DNA from: CAZBBC01 sp964489835
GTDB taxonomy: Bacteria; Calditrichota; Calditrichia; JAJRVZ01
Assembly: GCA_964489835.1 (NCBI GenBank)
Contig: CAZBBC010000060.1
Location: 1 to 23,800, forward strand
Length of the DNA: 23,800 bases
Reading direction: 5' to 3'
The translations under genes and the position numbers were made by a program. The notes under the pieces were generated by a model. The model had not been told where the DNA came from, searched no databases, and saw only the letters and a list, made by a program, of their open reading frames with translations. Below, piece after piece: positions 15,342 through 23,657 of the stretch. How positions within the stretch are numbered: position 1 is the stretch's first letter; each line of letters opens with the position of its first letter.

Positions 15342-16083
15342 AGAAAATAAAAATACTCCCGTGCTCCGATCAGAGAATTTGAAAAAAATTTATGGAAAAC
15401 GTACCGTTGTAAAAAATGTCTCAGTGTTTGTTACTCAGGGTGAAATTGTTGGTCTCCTCGGCCCTAATGGTGCCGGAAAAACTACCACGTTTTATATAAT
15501 CACCGGTATGATTAAACCTAACGCAGGCAAAATATTTATAGATGATAAAGAAATTACAAAAGTGGCGATGTACCGCCGGGCACGATTAGGTGTTTCTTAC
15601 CTGCCGCAGGAAGCATCGATTTTCAGAAAACTAACCGTTGAAGATAATTTGCTTGCAATTATGCAGGTTATCGGGATTCCGCGCAAGGAACGGAAAGAGA
15701 AGTGTGAACAATTACTGGAAGAACTTAATATTTCTCAAATCGCAAAAAGCAAAGGATACAATCTCTCCGGAGGGGAAAGAAGACGAACAGAAATTGCACG
15801 TACACTTGTTGCTAATCCAAGATTTATATTGCTTGATGAACCATTTGCCGGGGTAGACCCCATTGCCGTGGAAGACATTCAAAACATTGTTCATGGATTG
15901 AAAGAAAGAGGAATAGGTGTTTTGATTACGGATCATAATGTTCATGAAACCCTGTCGATTACCGACCGTTCATATCTGCTTTTTGAGGGCCGGATACTTA
16001 AGGAGGGTACATCCACTTTTCTTGCAAATGATCCGGAAGCAAAACAGCTCTATCTGGGAGAAAAATTCCGTCTGGAACGTTGA
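15331..16083 (+). CDS. lptB: LPS export ABC transporter ATPase LptB
   Basis: Cytoplasmic ATPase that powers extraction of lipopolysaccharide from the inner membrane with LptF and LptG (not in this window). All ABC elements are present: Walker A GPNGAGKTT, Q-loop in YLPQEASIF, signature LSGGE, Walker B FILLDEPFAGVDP and switch histidine in TDHNV. LPQEASIFRKLTVEDNL and the PFAGVDPIAVEDIQ run are typical of LptB rather than of other ABC ATPases. The GTG start at 15331 has AAGGAG upstream and overlaps lptA by 11 bp. At 250 residues it is normal length. It is the last gene of the operon; no strong terminator follows, only a weak CTCTGAT/ATCAGAG stem near 16239-16272 followed by T residues. Confidence 0.96.
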   Translation: MNTKENKNTPVLRSENLKKIYGKRTVVKNVSVFVTQGEIVGLLGPNGAGKTTTFYIITGMIKPNAGKIFIDDKEITKVAMYRRARLGVSYLPQEASIFRKLTVEDNLLAIMQVIGIPRKERKEKCEQLLEELNISQIAKSKGYNLSGGERRRTEIARTLVANPRFILLDEPFAGVDPIAVEDIQNIVHGLKERGIGVLITDHNVHETLSITDRSYLLFEGRILKEGTSTFLANDPEAKQLYLGEKFRLER

Positions 16084-16324
16084 TAAAAAATAAAAATAAC
16101 CGTAAATTTCAGTTTAATTTATATAATATTTTCTTGTGCAAATCCCAAAGAATGATTATTCGGTGATTCTGGTACACATGGGTAATTTGGGAATAATCAA
16201 GCGGTTGGATTGACAGGCAAAGATAATAAAGTCTTTTCCTCTGATTGGATTGTATCATTAGCGGCATCAGAGATTTTTAATGATTCTTTTTGGCTTGATT
16301 AAGTATTCAGGAGTTTAACTGCAT

Positions 16325-16744
16325 ATGAAACGAATCTTATTCCTCTGTATAGGGAATTCGACATTGAGTCAGATGGCGGAAGTATTTCTTAAACGAATAA
16401 CATTTAACCGGGTAGAGGTTTTCAGTGCCGGTGTAAAACCTGCACACATGCACCCCTTGACTGTTCGTGTGATGAAGGAACTGGGAATTGATATGACAAA
16501 AAATCGATCGAAGTCGGTTAACGAGTTCTATCATGACCGCTTTGACTATGTGATTACTATCCATGATGAAGCAAGAAAAAAAAGTCCCACCTTTCAAGGT
16601 AGTCACACGAAGATACACAAAAGTCTGGAAGATCCTGCAGATGTTAAAGGAAGTGAATCTGAGAAATTAGATGCTTTCCGGACTGCGAGAGATCAGATAA
16701 AGGAATGGTTAACGGATTTTGCTGAGCGATATCAGCTTTCGTAA
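16325..16744 (+). CDS. ArsC/low-molecular-weight phosphatase-like protein, active site degenerate
   Basis: A 139-residue cytoplasmic protein with the fold of thioredoxin-type arsenate reductases and low-molecular-weight Tyr phosphatases. The start matches well (RILFLCIGNS...SQMAEVFL), as do SAGVKPAHMHPLTVRVMKEL and the late EDPAD segment with the general-acid Asp. The key residues are changed. The P-loop should read C-x5-R, but here Cys8 is followed by IGNSTL, so Leu14 replaces the arginine and Thr13 the usual Cys. The two resolving cysteines of ArsC are replaced by His80 and Ser87 (ITIHDEARKKSP). Arsenate reduction by the usual chemistry is therefore unlikely. The gene is otherwise intact, with CAGGAG upstream at 16309-16313. 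No arsR, arsB or acr3 gene is adjacent. A binding or regulatory role is possible but unproven. Confidence 0.85.
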   Translation: MKRILFLCIGNSTLSQMAEVFLKRITFNRVEVFSAGVKPAHMHPLTVRVMKELGIDMTKNRSKSVNEFYHDRFDYVITIHDEARKKSPTFQGSHTKIHKSLEDPADVKGSESEKLDAFRTARDQIKEWLTDFAERYQLS

Positions 16745-16890
16745 TTAAGCCCGTCTAACTTATCTGTACCCCAAATTTTTTTTAAAAATTTGCAGTATTA
16801 AACGATGCAGTGTTGTATACACATGACTGTTAATGGTTGGTAAATAACATTTATCTTCTTATTCAGTGAATACTCTTCAGGAGAATTGGC

Positions 16891-18357
16891 ATGAACCAGC
16901 GGTATCGTATGATTCTTTTAGTGTTTTTTATTTTTACATTCTTTTTACCATTAACAGGACTGGATGATATTGTCCTGGCTGGAGATCAAAACGCCTCGAT
17001 ACATTTAGGCAGCGAATTGCCATTGTGGAGTGCCATTCCATTTGTGGGGATCTTACTGTCGATAGCGGTTTTTCCACTAATTGCGCCCCATTTTTGGCAT
17101 CATCACTTCCCAAAAGTATCAGCAGCCTGGGCGCTTATTTTTGCTATTCCATTTTTGTTTGTCTATACCGGCCAGGCAATCCATGAGATATTGCATATCT
17201 ATCTACTCGACTATATTCCCTTTATTATTCTATTGTGGGGCTTATTTACAATTTCCGGAGGTATTTATGTTAAAGGCTCTCTCAAAGGGACACCTATTCT
17301 TAATACTTTTCTAATTCTTATTGGTACCGCTTTAGCGTCATGGGTAGGAACAACCGGTGCTGCTATGATCATGATACGGCCTCTTATCAGAGCAAATGCA
17401 GAGAGAAAACATAAAGTTCATTTGATTGTATTTTTTATTTTTCTGGTAGCTAATATTGGAGGTACTCTGACACCTCTTGGAGATCCGCCATTATTTCTTG
17501 GATTTTTGCATGGCGTTAGCTTCTTTTGGACAATCAGTCTTTTCCCGGAGTTATTTACTACCGCTGTGATACTTTTGGCTATATTTTTTATCTGGGATTC
17601 TATTTTATACAGAAAAGAAGGACCGATAGAGCTTAAGCCAAAAGATAAAGTACCACTGAAAATCGAGGGAGCATTTAACTTTATCTTTCTTCTAGGCGTC
17701 GTTTCCGGGGTATTGTTCAGTGGTATTGTACATTTGGGAGAAGTAACGGTTCTGGGCATTCACATGCATATCCAGGGTATTATTCGTGATGTCTGGATAA
17801 TTTTTATGGGCCTGCTTTCACTTAAATTTACATCACAATACATTAGGGAGGAGAATGAATTTTCATGGTTTCCAATTAAGGAAGTTGCCTACCTTTTTGC
17901 CGGAATTTTCATGACTATTATACCAGCGCTGGCAATCCTGAAAGCGGGCGAGCAGGGGGCGATGGCTCTATTAATAAAAGCTGTAGAGACTCCTCAGCAA
18001 TTTTTTTGGGTGACCGGGGCGCTTTCCAGTTTTTTAGATAATGCGCCGACATACCTGACATTTTTTAACACAGCCCTGGGTAAACTCGGGCTGGCTGAAC
18101 CAGCGATCAGAGAAGCCTTTGCTGCCGGGACTATCAGCTCATCTTTTCCGGAATTTGAACGGCTATTGGTTGGAATTTCATTAGGTGCTGTTTTTATGGG
18201 GGCCAATACTTATATCGGGAATGCACCGAATTTTATGGTTAAATCCATTGCTGAACAGTCTGGTGTCAAAATGCCGAGTTTTTTTGGCTATATGTTTAAA
18301 TATTCCATCCCTATTCTTATCCCTGTATTTTTTATCATAGCATTAATTTTTATGTAA
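16891..18357 (+). CDS. nhaD: NhaD-type sodium/proton antiporter
   Basis: Inner-membrane transporter of the ion-transporter superfamily (NhaD/ArsB-like) with about 12 hydrophobic segments in 488 residues. The signatures fit NhaD-like antiporters: WVGTTGAAMIMIRPLIRAN, GGTLTPLGDPPLFLGFLHGV, SSFLDNAPTYLTFF and GANTYIGNAPNFMVK. Two similar halves, each with a conserved re-entrant region (GDPP and DNAPTY), are visible. The predicted job is sodium efflux in exchange for protons, suggesting life in saline or alkaline conditions. A related arsenite or anion function cannot be excluded. The ATG at 16891 has an AGGAG ribosome site. A long A/T hairpin without GC (16772-16792) lies upstream. The gene is followed by a clear terminator, so it is probably a single transcription unit. 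The symbol is given by family resemblance. Confidence 0.85.
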   Translation: MNQRYRMILLVFFIFTFFLPLTGLDDIVLAGDQNASIHLGSELPLWSAIPFVGILLSIAVFPLIAPHFWHHHFPKVSAAWALIFAIPFLFVYTGQAIHEILHIYLLDYIPFIILLWGLFTISGGIYVKGSLKGTPILNTFLILIGTALASWVGTTGAAMIMIRPLIRANAERKHKVHLIVFFIFLVANIGGTLTPLGDPPLFLGFLHGVSFFWTISLFPELFTTAVILLAIFFIWDSILYRKEGPIELKPKDKVPLKIEGAFNFIFLLGVVSGVLFSGIVHLGEVTVLGIHMHIQGIIRDVWIIFMGLLSLKFTSQYIREENEFSWFPIKEVAYLFAGIFMTIIPALAILKAGEQGAMALLIKAVETPQQFFWVTGALSSFLDNAPTYLTFFNTALGKLGLAEPAIREAFAAGTISSSFPEFERLLVGISLGAVFMGANTYIGNAPNFMVKSIAEQSGVKMPSFFGYMFKYSIPILIPVFFIIALIFM

Positions 18358-18380
18358 TCTGACACATAATTCAATTTTTA

Positions 18381-18416
18381 AAACCTCCTAAAACATTTAT
18401 CAGGAGGTTTTTTTTT
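18381..18416 (+). terminator. Rho-independent terminator after the antiporter gene
   Basis: AAACCTCCT (18381-18389) pairs perfectly with AGGAGGTTT (18402-18410) around a 12-nt loop. A run of nine T residues (18408-18416) follows. It starts 24 bases after the antiporter stop codon and separates it from mutL. Confidence 0.92.
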
Positions 18417-18517
18417 GCCCTGAAGAAATTTGTTTAGCAACATTCGATTTTATTTAAGTACTATTTTTAGTAAATTCTAATAAAAAAATGTAATACAACA
18501 TTATATAGGTAGAATCT

Positions 18518-20317
18518 GTGAGTAACACAGCCATCATAAAAAATAGAATTCAAATATTACCGGTTAGCTTATCGAATAAAATTGCTGCAGGGGAGGTGGT
18601 GGAACGTCCGGCTTCAGTTGTTAAGGAATTAATAGAAAATTCAATTGATGCCGAAGCGACGAAAATATCTCTTGTTTTAAAAAAAAGCGGGAAGGAGCTT
18701 GTTCAAATTGTCGATAACGGGTGTGGAATGTCCGCAGATGATCTGTTGCTGTCTTTTAAGCGGCACGCAACCAGTAAAATATCAAGAGATGAAGATCTTG
18801 AATTCATCGAGACCCTTGGATTTCGTGGCGAAGCACTTCCCAGTATCGCTTCTGTATCCCACATAGAAGTAACCAGTCGTGAGGCAACAGAGACTACTGC
18901 CAATCGTTTGCTTCTTGAGGCGGGTAGGGTGATTAAAAATGAAAAAATATCATCAGCGGTCGGGACAAATATAAAAATAAAACAGCTTTTTTATAATACG
19001 CCGGCAAGACGAAATTTTTTACGCGCCGATAGTACCGAACTACATCAGATAATATCTACCATTAAACGGTTTTTTCTTGCCTATCCAGACATTGAATTTG
19101 AGGTTTACCATGATGAGTCAGAACTCTTTCATTTAAAAAGTGGATCGATCGGTGATAGACTAAAGGATGTATTCGGCGAAGATCAGTTTAAATCCCTCGT
19201 TCCTGTCAATGATCAATTGGGTGGAATCGGTCTATCCGGATTTGTCTCTAAACCTGACAAAGTAAGACGGGCGCGTGGAAATCAGTTCTTATTTCTCAAT
19301 GGCCGGCCAATTTTTCATAAATCATTGAACCACGCGATTCTGCAAGCTTATGGTAATTTAATTCAGTCAGGTGAATACCCGCTGTATTGCCTGTTTGTTG
19401 AACTCGACCCCCGATTGGTTGACGTAAATGTCCACCCAAGCAAAATGGAAGTTCGTTTCTCTAATGAACGTAGTCTGTATCATTTTTTCCTTTCCAGCGT
19501 GCGTAAAGTATTATATGATGGAAAATTTATCCCGCGTATGGAATCCGGTGGATCCGGAGCATTTCTATCAAAATTTAATGGGGAGGAAAAAGGTGAGGAC
19601 GTACTTTCAGAATTAAAAAATCGAAACAGGTTTTTAGGGCGTGGAGATGAGCAACAACTCAGTCTGGTGTATTTTGAATCAGACGATCGGTCAGAGGCTA
19701 TCGAAGATGATCCGATTCAAAACAGGACAGTTATTACTGAGAATGTCGATGTCCAGTTCTGGCAAATTCATAACCGTTATATTTTATCTCAGATTAGAAG
19801 CGGTATCGTTATAATTGATCAGCATATAGCCCATGAGAGGATTATATTTGAACGGATTTTGCGTATACTTCGCGGTGTTGAACAATCGGTTGGTCAACAG
19901 CTTCTTTTTCCTCAAACAATAACGTTATCGGTCGATGATTTTGTTAAATTTAAGGATATTGTTCATTTGCTCAATAAAATAGGCTTTGTCATCCGAATAT
20001 TCAGTGGGACAACTATCGTTATTGATGCGATTCCTGTGGATGTAAAAGTTGGCAGGGAAGCACAGGTTCTGCTTGATATTATTGACTATTATAAACAAAA
20101 TCCGGACCGTGAATTTGATCCTCTGCAAAAGATAGCGGCTGCTTTTTCCTGTAAAAATGCGATAAAATCCGGAGAACTGCTCTCTAAGGCTCAGATGCAT
20201 GCAATGTTAGATCAACTATTTGCCTGTGAATCCCCTTATTTCTGCCCCCACGGTCGCCCGGTCATCGTTACTATGGGTTTAGATGATATTGATCGAAAAT
20301 TTAAACGTATTACTTAA
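18518..20317 (+). CDS. mutL: DNA mismatch repair protein MutL (endonuclease type)
   Basis: Cytoplasmic ATPase that links MutS mismatch recognition to strand incision. The GHKL ATPase domain has KELIENSIDA (catalytic Glu37), DNGCGM (66-71), LGFRGEALPSIASV (100-113) and the strand-transducer motif NVHPSKMEVRF. The C-terminal domain carries the nicking-endonuclease set: DQHIAHERIIFE (about 434-445), SCKNAIKSGE (about 543), CPHGRP (about 575) and a C-terminal KFKR. It therefore cuts DNA itself, as in most bacteria lacking MutH. The metal-binding motif reads DQHI instead of the usual DQHA. The GTG start at 18518 has AGGT eight bases upstream. At 599 residues it is normal length. miaA follows after one base. 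MutS is not in this window. Confidence 0.96.
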   Translation: MSNTAIIKNRIQILPVSLSNKIAAGEVVERPASVVKELIENSIDAEATKISLVLKKSGKELVQIVDNGCGMSADDLLLSFKRHATSKISRDEDLEFIETLGFRGEALPSIASVSHIEVTSREATETTANRLLLEAGRVIKNEKISSAVGTNIKIKQLFYNTPARRNFLRADSTELHQIISTIKRFFLAYPDIEFEVYHDESELFHLKSGSIGDRLKDVFGEDQFKSLVPVNDQLGGIGLSGFVSKPDKVRRARGNQFLFLNGRPIFHKSLNHAILQAYGNLIQSGEYPLYCLFVELDPRLVDVNVHPSKMEVRFSNERSLYHFFLSSVRKVLYDGKFIPRMESGGSGAFLSKFNGEEKGEDVLSELKNRNRFLGRGDEQQLSLVYFESDDRSEAIEDDPIQNRTVITENVDVQFWQIHNRYILSQIRSGIVIIDQHIAHERIIFERILRILRGVEQSVGQQLLFPQTITLSVDDFVKFKDIVHLLNKIGFVIRIFSGTTIVIDAIPVDVKVGREAQVLLDIIDYYKQNPDREFDPLQKIAAAFSCKNAIKSGELLSKAQMHAMLDQLFACESPYFCPHGRPVIVTMGLDDIDRKFKRIT

Positions 20318-20318
20318 A

Positions 20319-21254
20319 ATGAAAGTCGTGCCATTCCTTGTTGGACCAACAGGCATTGGAAAAACAAATCTTTCGATTCACCTTGCTCAAAAATTACCTG
20401 TCGAGATCATTTCTGCTGATTCAAGGCAGGTTTACCACGATCTAGACATTGGGACTGCAAAACCAAATCGGCAGATACTCAATAAAATACCACATCACTT
20501 TATAGACTTTTTATCGCCAGAAACCGATTTCAGTGCCGGTATGTTTGGAAGAGCGGCCAGAAAGGTTATCAAACAAATTTTTAACAGGGATCTTATACCT
20601 TTAGTCGTTGGCGGATCCGGATTTTATATTCAGGCTCTCATTGACGGGTTATCTGAGATCACTGTCAGGGATGAAAGTATTCGGCACGCATTGAAGGAAC
20701 GGGTGATGAAGGAAGGTATAGATAATCTATATCATGAGCTGTTCGGCGTAGACCCGGATTTAGCAAAAAAACTACAAAAAAAAGATAAACAAAGGATCGT
20801 CAGAGGACTTGAAGTCTACTATGCCTCAGGCCATCGTCTTTCAGAGTTACAAACCATAAAAGCGGAAAAAGCTGATTTTAAACCTTTTATGATCGGTTTA
20901 ACAGCAGAACGCCAATACCTGTATTCAATGATCAATCTCCGTGTAGATTTTATGATTAAGAATGGATTGATAGAGGAAGTTACTTCCCTTAAAGCAAAGG
21001 GCTTCTCAAGAGAAATTAATGCACTCAATACAGTCGGATATAAAGAAGTATTTGATTACCTGGATAACAGAATCAATTATGAATCGATGATACTTAATAT
21101 TAAAATAAATTCCAGGCACTATGCAAAACGACAATTGACCTGGTTTCAAAGAGATAAACGAATATCATGGATATCCATTGATGAAAAGAGCGATCCTGAA
21201 AAAATTTCGGACTCAATTATCGAGCGGTTTAATAAATTTAAACAAACACTATAG
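20319..21254 (+). CDS. miaA: tRNA dimethylallyltransferase
   Basis: Cytoplasmic enzyme that adds a dimethylallyl group to A37 of tRNAs reading U-starting codons. The P-loop GPTGIGKT (9-16), DSRQVY, GTAKP, GGSGFYIQALIDGL, NTVGYKEVFDYL and the basic RHYAKRQLTWFQRD segment are all typical. At 311 residues it is normal length. The ATG at 20319 lies one base after the mutL stop, so translation is coupled; an upstream in-frame start inside mutL would add residues unlike the family. The mutL-miaA order is known from many bacteria, but the hfq gene that follows in E. coli is absent here. Confidence 0.96.
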   Translation: MKVVPFLVGPTGIGKTNLSIHLAQKLPVEIISADSRQVYHDLDIGTAKPNRQILNKIPHHFIDFLSPETDFSAGMFGRAARKVIKQIFNRDLIPLVVGGSGFYIQALIDGLSEITVRDESIRHALKERVMKEGIDNLYHELFGVDPDLAKKLQKKDKQRIVRGLEVYYASGHRLSELQTIKAEKADFKPFMIGLTAERQYLYSMINLRVDFMIKNGLIEEVTSLKAKGFSREINALNTVGYKEVFDYLDNRINYESMILNIKINSRHYAKRQLTWFQRDKRISWISIDEKSDPEKISDSIIERFNKFKQTL

Positions 21255-21329
21255 ATATTAGAATAATTTCAAATATCATCGTTCTATAGATTAAAAGTTT
21301 CAATATCTGAGAGTTCATCTCTTATTTTT

Positions 21330-21378
21330 AACTCGGAATTAGGAACTGGGGATTATTAAATTCTGAGTTCCCAGTTCC
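21330..21378. repeat. Inverted repeat with GGAACTGGG arms
   Basis: AACTCGGAATT (21330-21340) and AATTCTGAGTT (21359-21369) are complementary at 10 of 11 positions. GGAACTGGG (21342-21350) and CCCAGTTCC (21370-21378) are exact complements. The arms are arranged as two interleaved inverted pairs, so only one can form at a time. It is likely a decayed intergenic repeat rather than a terminator. Confidence 0.5.
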
Positions 21379-21452
21379 CATATATTTTTAAAATTTAAAT
21401 CATGGATTGAATTATTTTTTCTTTTCATACCATTAGAATGTATTAAATTATG

Positions 21453-21664
21453 AACCTCGTAGAGGTTTTATTTTTGAAGAAAAAATTGTAATCTAAAAAC
21501 ATTTAATCCTTGTAGAGGATTTATAATTACGTATAGACGTCTGGTTTCTCTCCAATCTCCATTTTTTTACAATAAATCTGCTAATACCACCAATAATGCA
21601 TCCTCTACAAGGATGCGGTAGAGGTGCATACATGTCTTTACAATAATTAATCCTCTACGAGGAT
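21453..21664. repeat. Four 15-nt palindromes in nested mirror order
   Basis: The copies are AACCTCGTAGAGGTT (21453-21467), ATCCTTGTAGAGGAT (21506-21520), ATCCTCTACAAGGAT (21600-21614) and ATCCTCTACGAGGAT (21650-21664). Each is a short palindrome with a 3-nt centre (GTA or TAC). Copies 1 and 2 have the GTA orientation, copies 3 and 4 the opposite. Copy 3 is the exact reverse complement of copy 2. Copy 4 is the reverse complement of copy 1 with two changes. A half-copy GGTAGAGGTGC follows copy 3 (about 21618-21628). The set is non-coding and A/T-rich between copies. Confidence 0.75.
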
Positions 21665-21778
21665 ACGATTATTTGATTTGGCGCTTTTCTAATCAGCAAT
21701 AGATCAAATTACGATATGTTTTATGTTCTGGATTTACCTGATATTTATATTTAACATAACTAGTAATCTTTTTAAATT

Positions 21779-23647
21779 TTATTCTTTCTTCTTGCCAAAT
21801 TGGGGATCAATATCAATATATTTTAAGATGAGAAATGACGGAATCGTCGCCACCATGACCCAGATGAAGAAATGTTGATAACCGATCAAATCCTGAATGT
21901 AACCGCTTACCATACCCGGGATCATCATTCCCAGGGCCATAAAACCGGTAGTAATAGCAAAATAAGCGGTTTTATGCTCCCCATCAGAAACATAGATCAT
22001 AAATAACATATACGCTGTAAAACCAAATCCATACCCGAACTGTTCAACCGCAATGCAAAGGTTGATAATAATGAAATTATCAGGAAGAACATAGGACAAA
22101 TAGATATATACCACATCAGGTAAATTTATTGCAATGGCCATTGGCCATAGCCAATATTTCAAACCGTTTCTCGCAGCAAGGAATCCCCCCAATAAACCGC
22201 CAATGGTCAATGAAATTAATCCAATGGTGCCATAAACAATTCCCACCTCTCCGGTAGTAAGGGCCAGACCACCGACTTCCTGGGCATCCAGTAAAAAAGG
22301 AGAGGCTAATTTTACAATCTGGGATTCGGCTATTCTATAGAGCAATAAAAATCCGAGAACGGCATATATCTTATCTTTCTTAAAAAATAGAATGAAAGTA
22401 TCAATAAACTCCCTGATATAATTTTTTGACTTATCAGATAGGGCGGGGTGATCGGAGTCAGGATAGGGAAGGATAAATTTGTGATAAATAAAAAATAGTA
22501 GAAAAAGTATTGTCAAGCATAAAAATGTAAACGTCCAGGCGAGGGAAATATTACCTGAGTGGCTGATGAAAGAAGCTTCTGATGTCGTGCGTAATTTAGG
22601 ATCAATCTCTATGATAGCCTTTGCCGGAATGTTCCAATTGGATTCATTAAACACTATTCTTGAACCGGCAGCCGGATTATTGTATAATGAAATACTTTTA
22701 TCACCGGAAGAGCGACCAAAATTAATGATAATTTTTTCTCCACTATCCGGTTGCCGGGATAAACAGAAATATACGAGCCCTATGTTTCCGCTTACTTCTG
22801 TAAAAGGATGGGTCTTATTCTCACCAAAATATTTTTTAACTATTTTTTCAAAATTTTCAACAATTTCCTGTTCCCACCAGGATTTTGTTTTATTGTTTTC
22901 ACCGGAAGATGAATATTCTCCTTGAGTTTTTACATGGCCATGCGATATGTTCCAGTCGAGCACGTTTTTAACAATTGAATCTTTTTCAGATGTAGATATT
23001 AATGCTGTAGAGATTTCCACCTTTTCGGGGATGCTAATAATTTTTAATTCACGATCCGCCATGGAAAAAGAAAGTGAATCCGGGTGCATAAAACCGGTTG
23101 ATTGTATTTCCGGACCGGCAATGACCATTATTTCTTTTGATTCCAGTCCACTGTAACTTTCAAAAAACCCGGCCAGGATAATAAGCAGACCTTGTCCTGT
23201 AATCATTGCAAAGCGGTAAAATGTACTTCTAATTCCAACAAACCATGCCTGTTCGTGCTGGGATAAACCCAGCATATAAAAGCCGTCGGCAGCAATATCA
23301 TGTGTTGCGGAACTAAAAGCTAAAAGCCAGAAAAAGAGCAGGGTAAACTTAAAAAAACCAGGGAGTGGTATGGTTAAGGCAACACCGCCTAGCCCGGCAC
23401 CAATGAATAATTGCATCATAATGATCCAGAATCGCTTTGTGCGCAGCATATCGACAACAGGACTCCAGAACGGCTTTATCACCCAGGGTAAATATAACCA
23501 ACTGGTATAGAGGGCAATGTCGGTATTAGAAATACCCATTCGTTTATAAAAAATGACCGAAACCATCATAACCACAATATAAGGTATACCTTCGGCGTAA
23601 TATAAACTGGGAACCCACCACCAGGCGGATCGATCTTTTTTTGCCAT
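21779..23647 (-). CDS. AmpG-like MFS transporter with a large extracytoplasmic insertion
   Basis: Inner-membrane MFS permease of the AmpG (muropeptide permease) type. AmpG imports GlcNAc-anhydroMurNAc peptides for cell-wall recycling. The N-terminus SLYYAEGIPYIVVMMVSVIF, then LPWVIKPFWSPVVD and the TM4 segment SSATHDIAADGFY, are typical AmpG signatures. The C-terminal half has six further helices including EQFGYGFGFTAYMLFM. Length is 622 residues against ~420-490 for the usual family. The excess is one insertion at about 164-366 between TM5 and TM6, on the periplasmic side if the usual N-in topology holds. Its C-terminal part (about 289-350) looks like a beta-sandwich with the pattern IVFNESNWNIPAKAIIEID. 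The start has GGGGAG upstream and lies ten bases after a SpoIID-domain gene, which supports a role in cell-wall recycling. The substrate is inferred. Confidence 0.87.
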   Translation of the reverse strand: MAKKDRSAWWWVPSLYYAEGIPYIVVMMVSVIFYKRMGISNTDIALYTSWLYLPWVIKPFWSPVVDMLRTKRFWIIMMQLFIGAGLGGVALTIPLPGFFKFTLLFFWLLAFSSATHDIAADGFYMLGLSQHEQAWFVGIRSTFYRFAMITGQGLLIILAGFFESYSGLESKEIMVIAGPEIQSTGFMHPDSLSFSMADRELKIISIPEKVEISTALISTSEKDSIVKNVLDWNISHGHVKTQGEYSSSGENNKTKSWWEQEIVENFEKIVKKYFGENKTHPFTEVSGNIGLVYFCLSRQPDSGEKIIINFGRSSGDKSISLYNNPAAGSRIVFNESNWNIPAKAIIEIDPKLRTTSEASFISHSGNISLAWTFTFLCLTILFLLFFIYHKFILPYPDSDHPALSDKSKNYIREFIDTFILFFKKDKIYAVLGFLLLYRIAESQIVKLASPFLLDAQEVGGLALTTGEVGIVYGTIGLISLTIGGLLGGFLAARNGLKYWLWPMAIAINLPDVVYIYLSYVLPDNFIIINLCIAVEQFGYGFGFTAYMLFMIYVSDGEHKTAYFAITTGFMALGMMIPGMVSGYIQDLIGYQHFFIWVMVATIPSFLILKYIDIDPQFGKKKE

Positions 23648-23657
23648 TTTTTCTCCC

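Larger units (their letters stand above)
21255..21778. other. 524-bp intergenic region between convergent genes
   Basis: No coding region is credible here. It lies between the 3' ends of miaA (+) and the AmpG-like gene (-). It contains an imperfect inverted repeat (21330-21378) and four short palindromes (21453-21664). No GC-rich hairpin with a T-tract was found for either gene, although the palindromes could serve to stop transcription. Confidence 0.65.

Noticed and set aside
16084..16324. A tRNA or small RNA gene in the gap after lptB
   Set aside because: No cloverleaf or T-loop pattern was seen; only weak 7-bp stems are present.
16325..16744. Calling this gene arsC
   Set aside because: The P-loop arginine and the resolving cysteines are missing and no arsenic-resistance genes are near, so the functional name is not supported.
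21453..21664. Possible CRISPR array
   Set aside because: The repeats are only 15 nt, palindromic, in both orientations and unevenly spaced (53, 94 and 50 bp), and no cas gene is near.
22566..22925. Plus-strand open frame (119 codons) inside the AmpG-like gene
   Set aside because: Antisense shadow of a well-supported gene, with no recognisable features.
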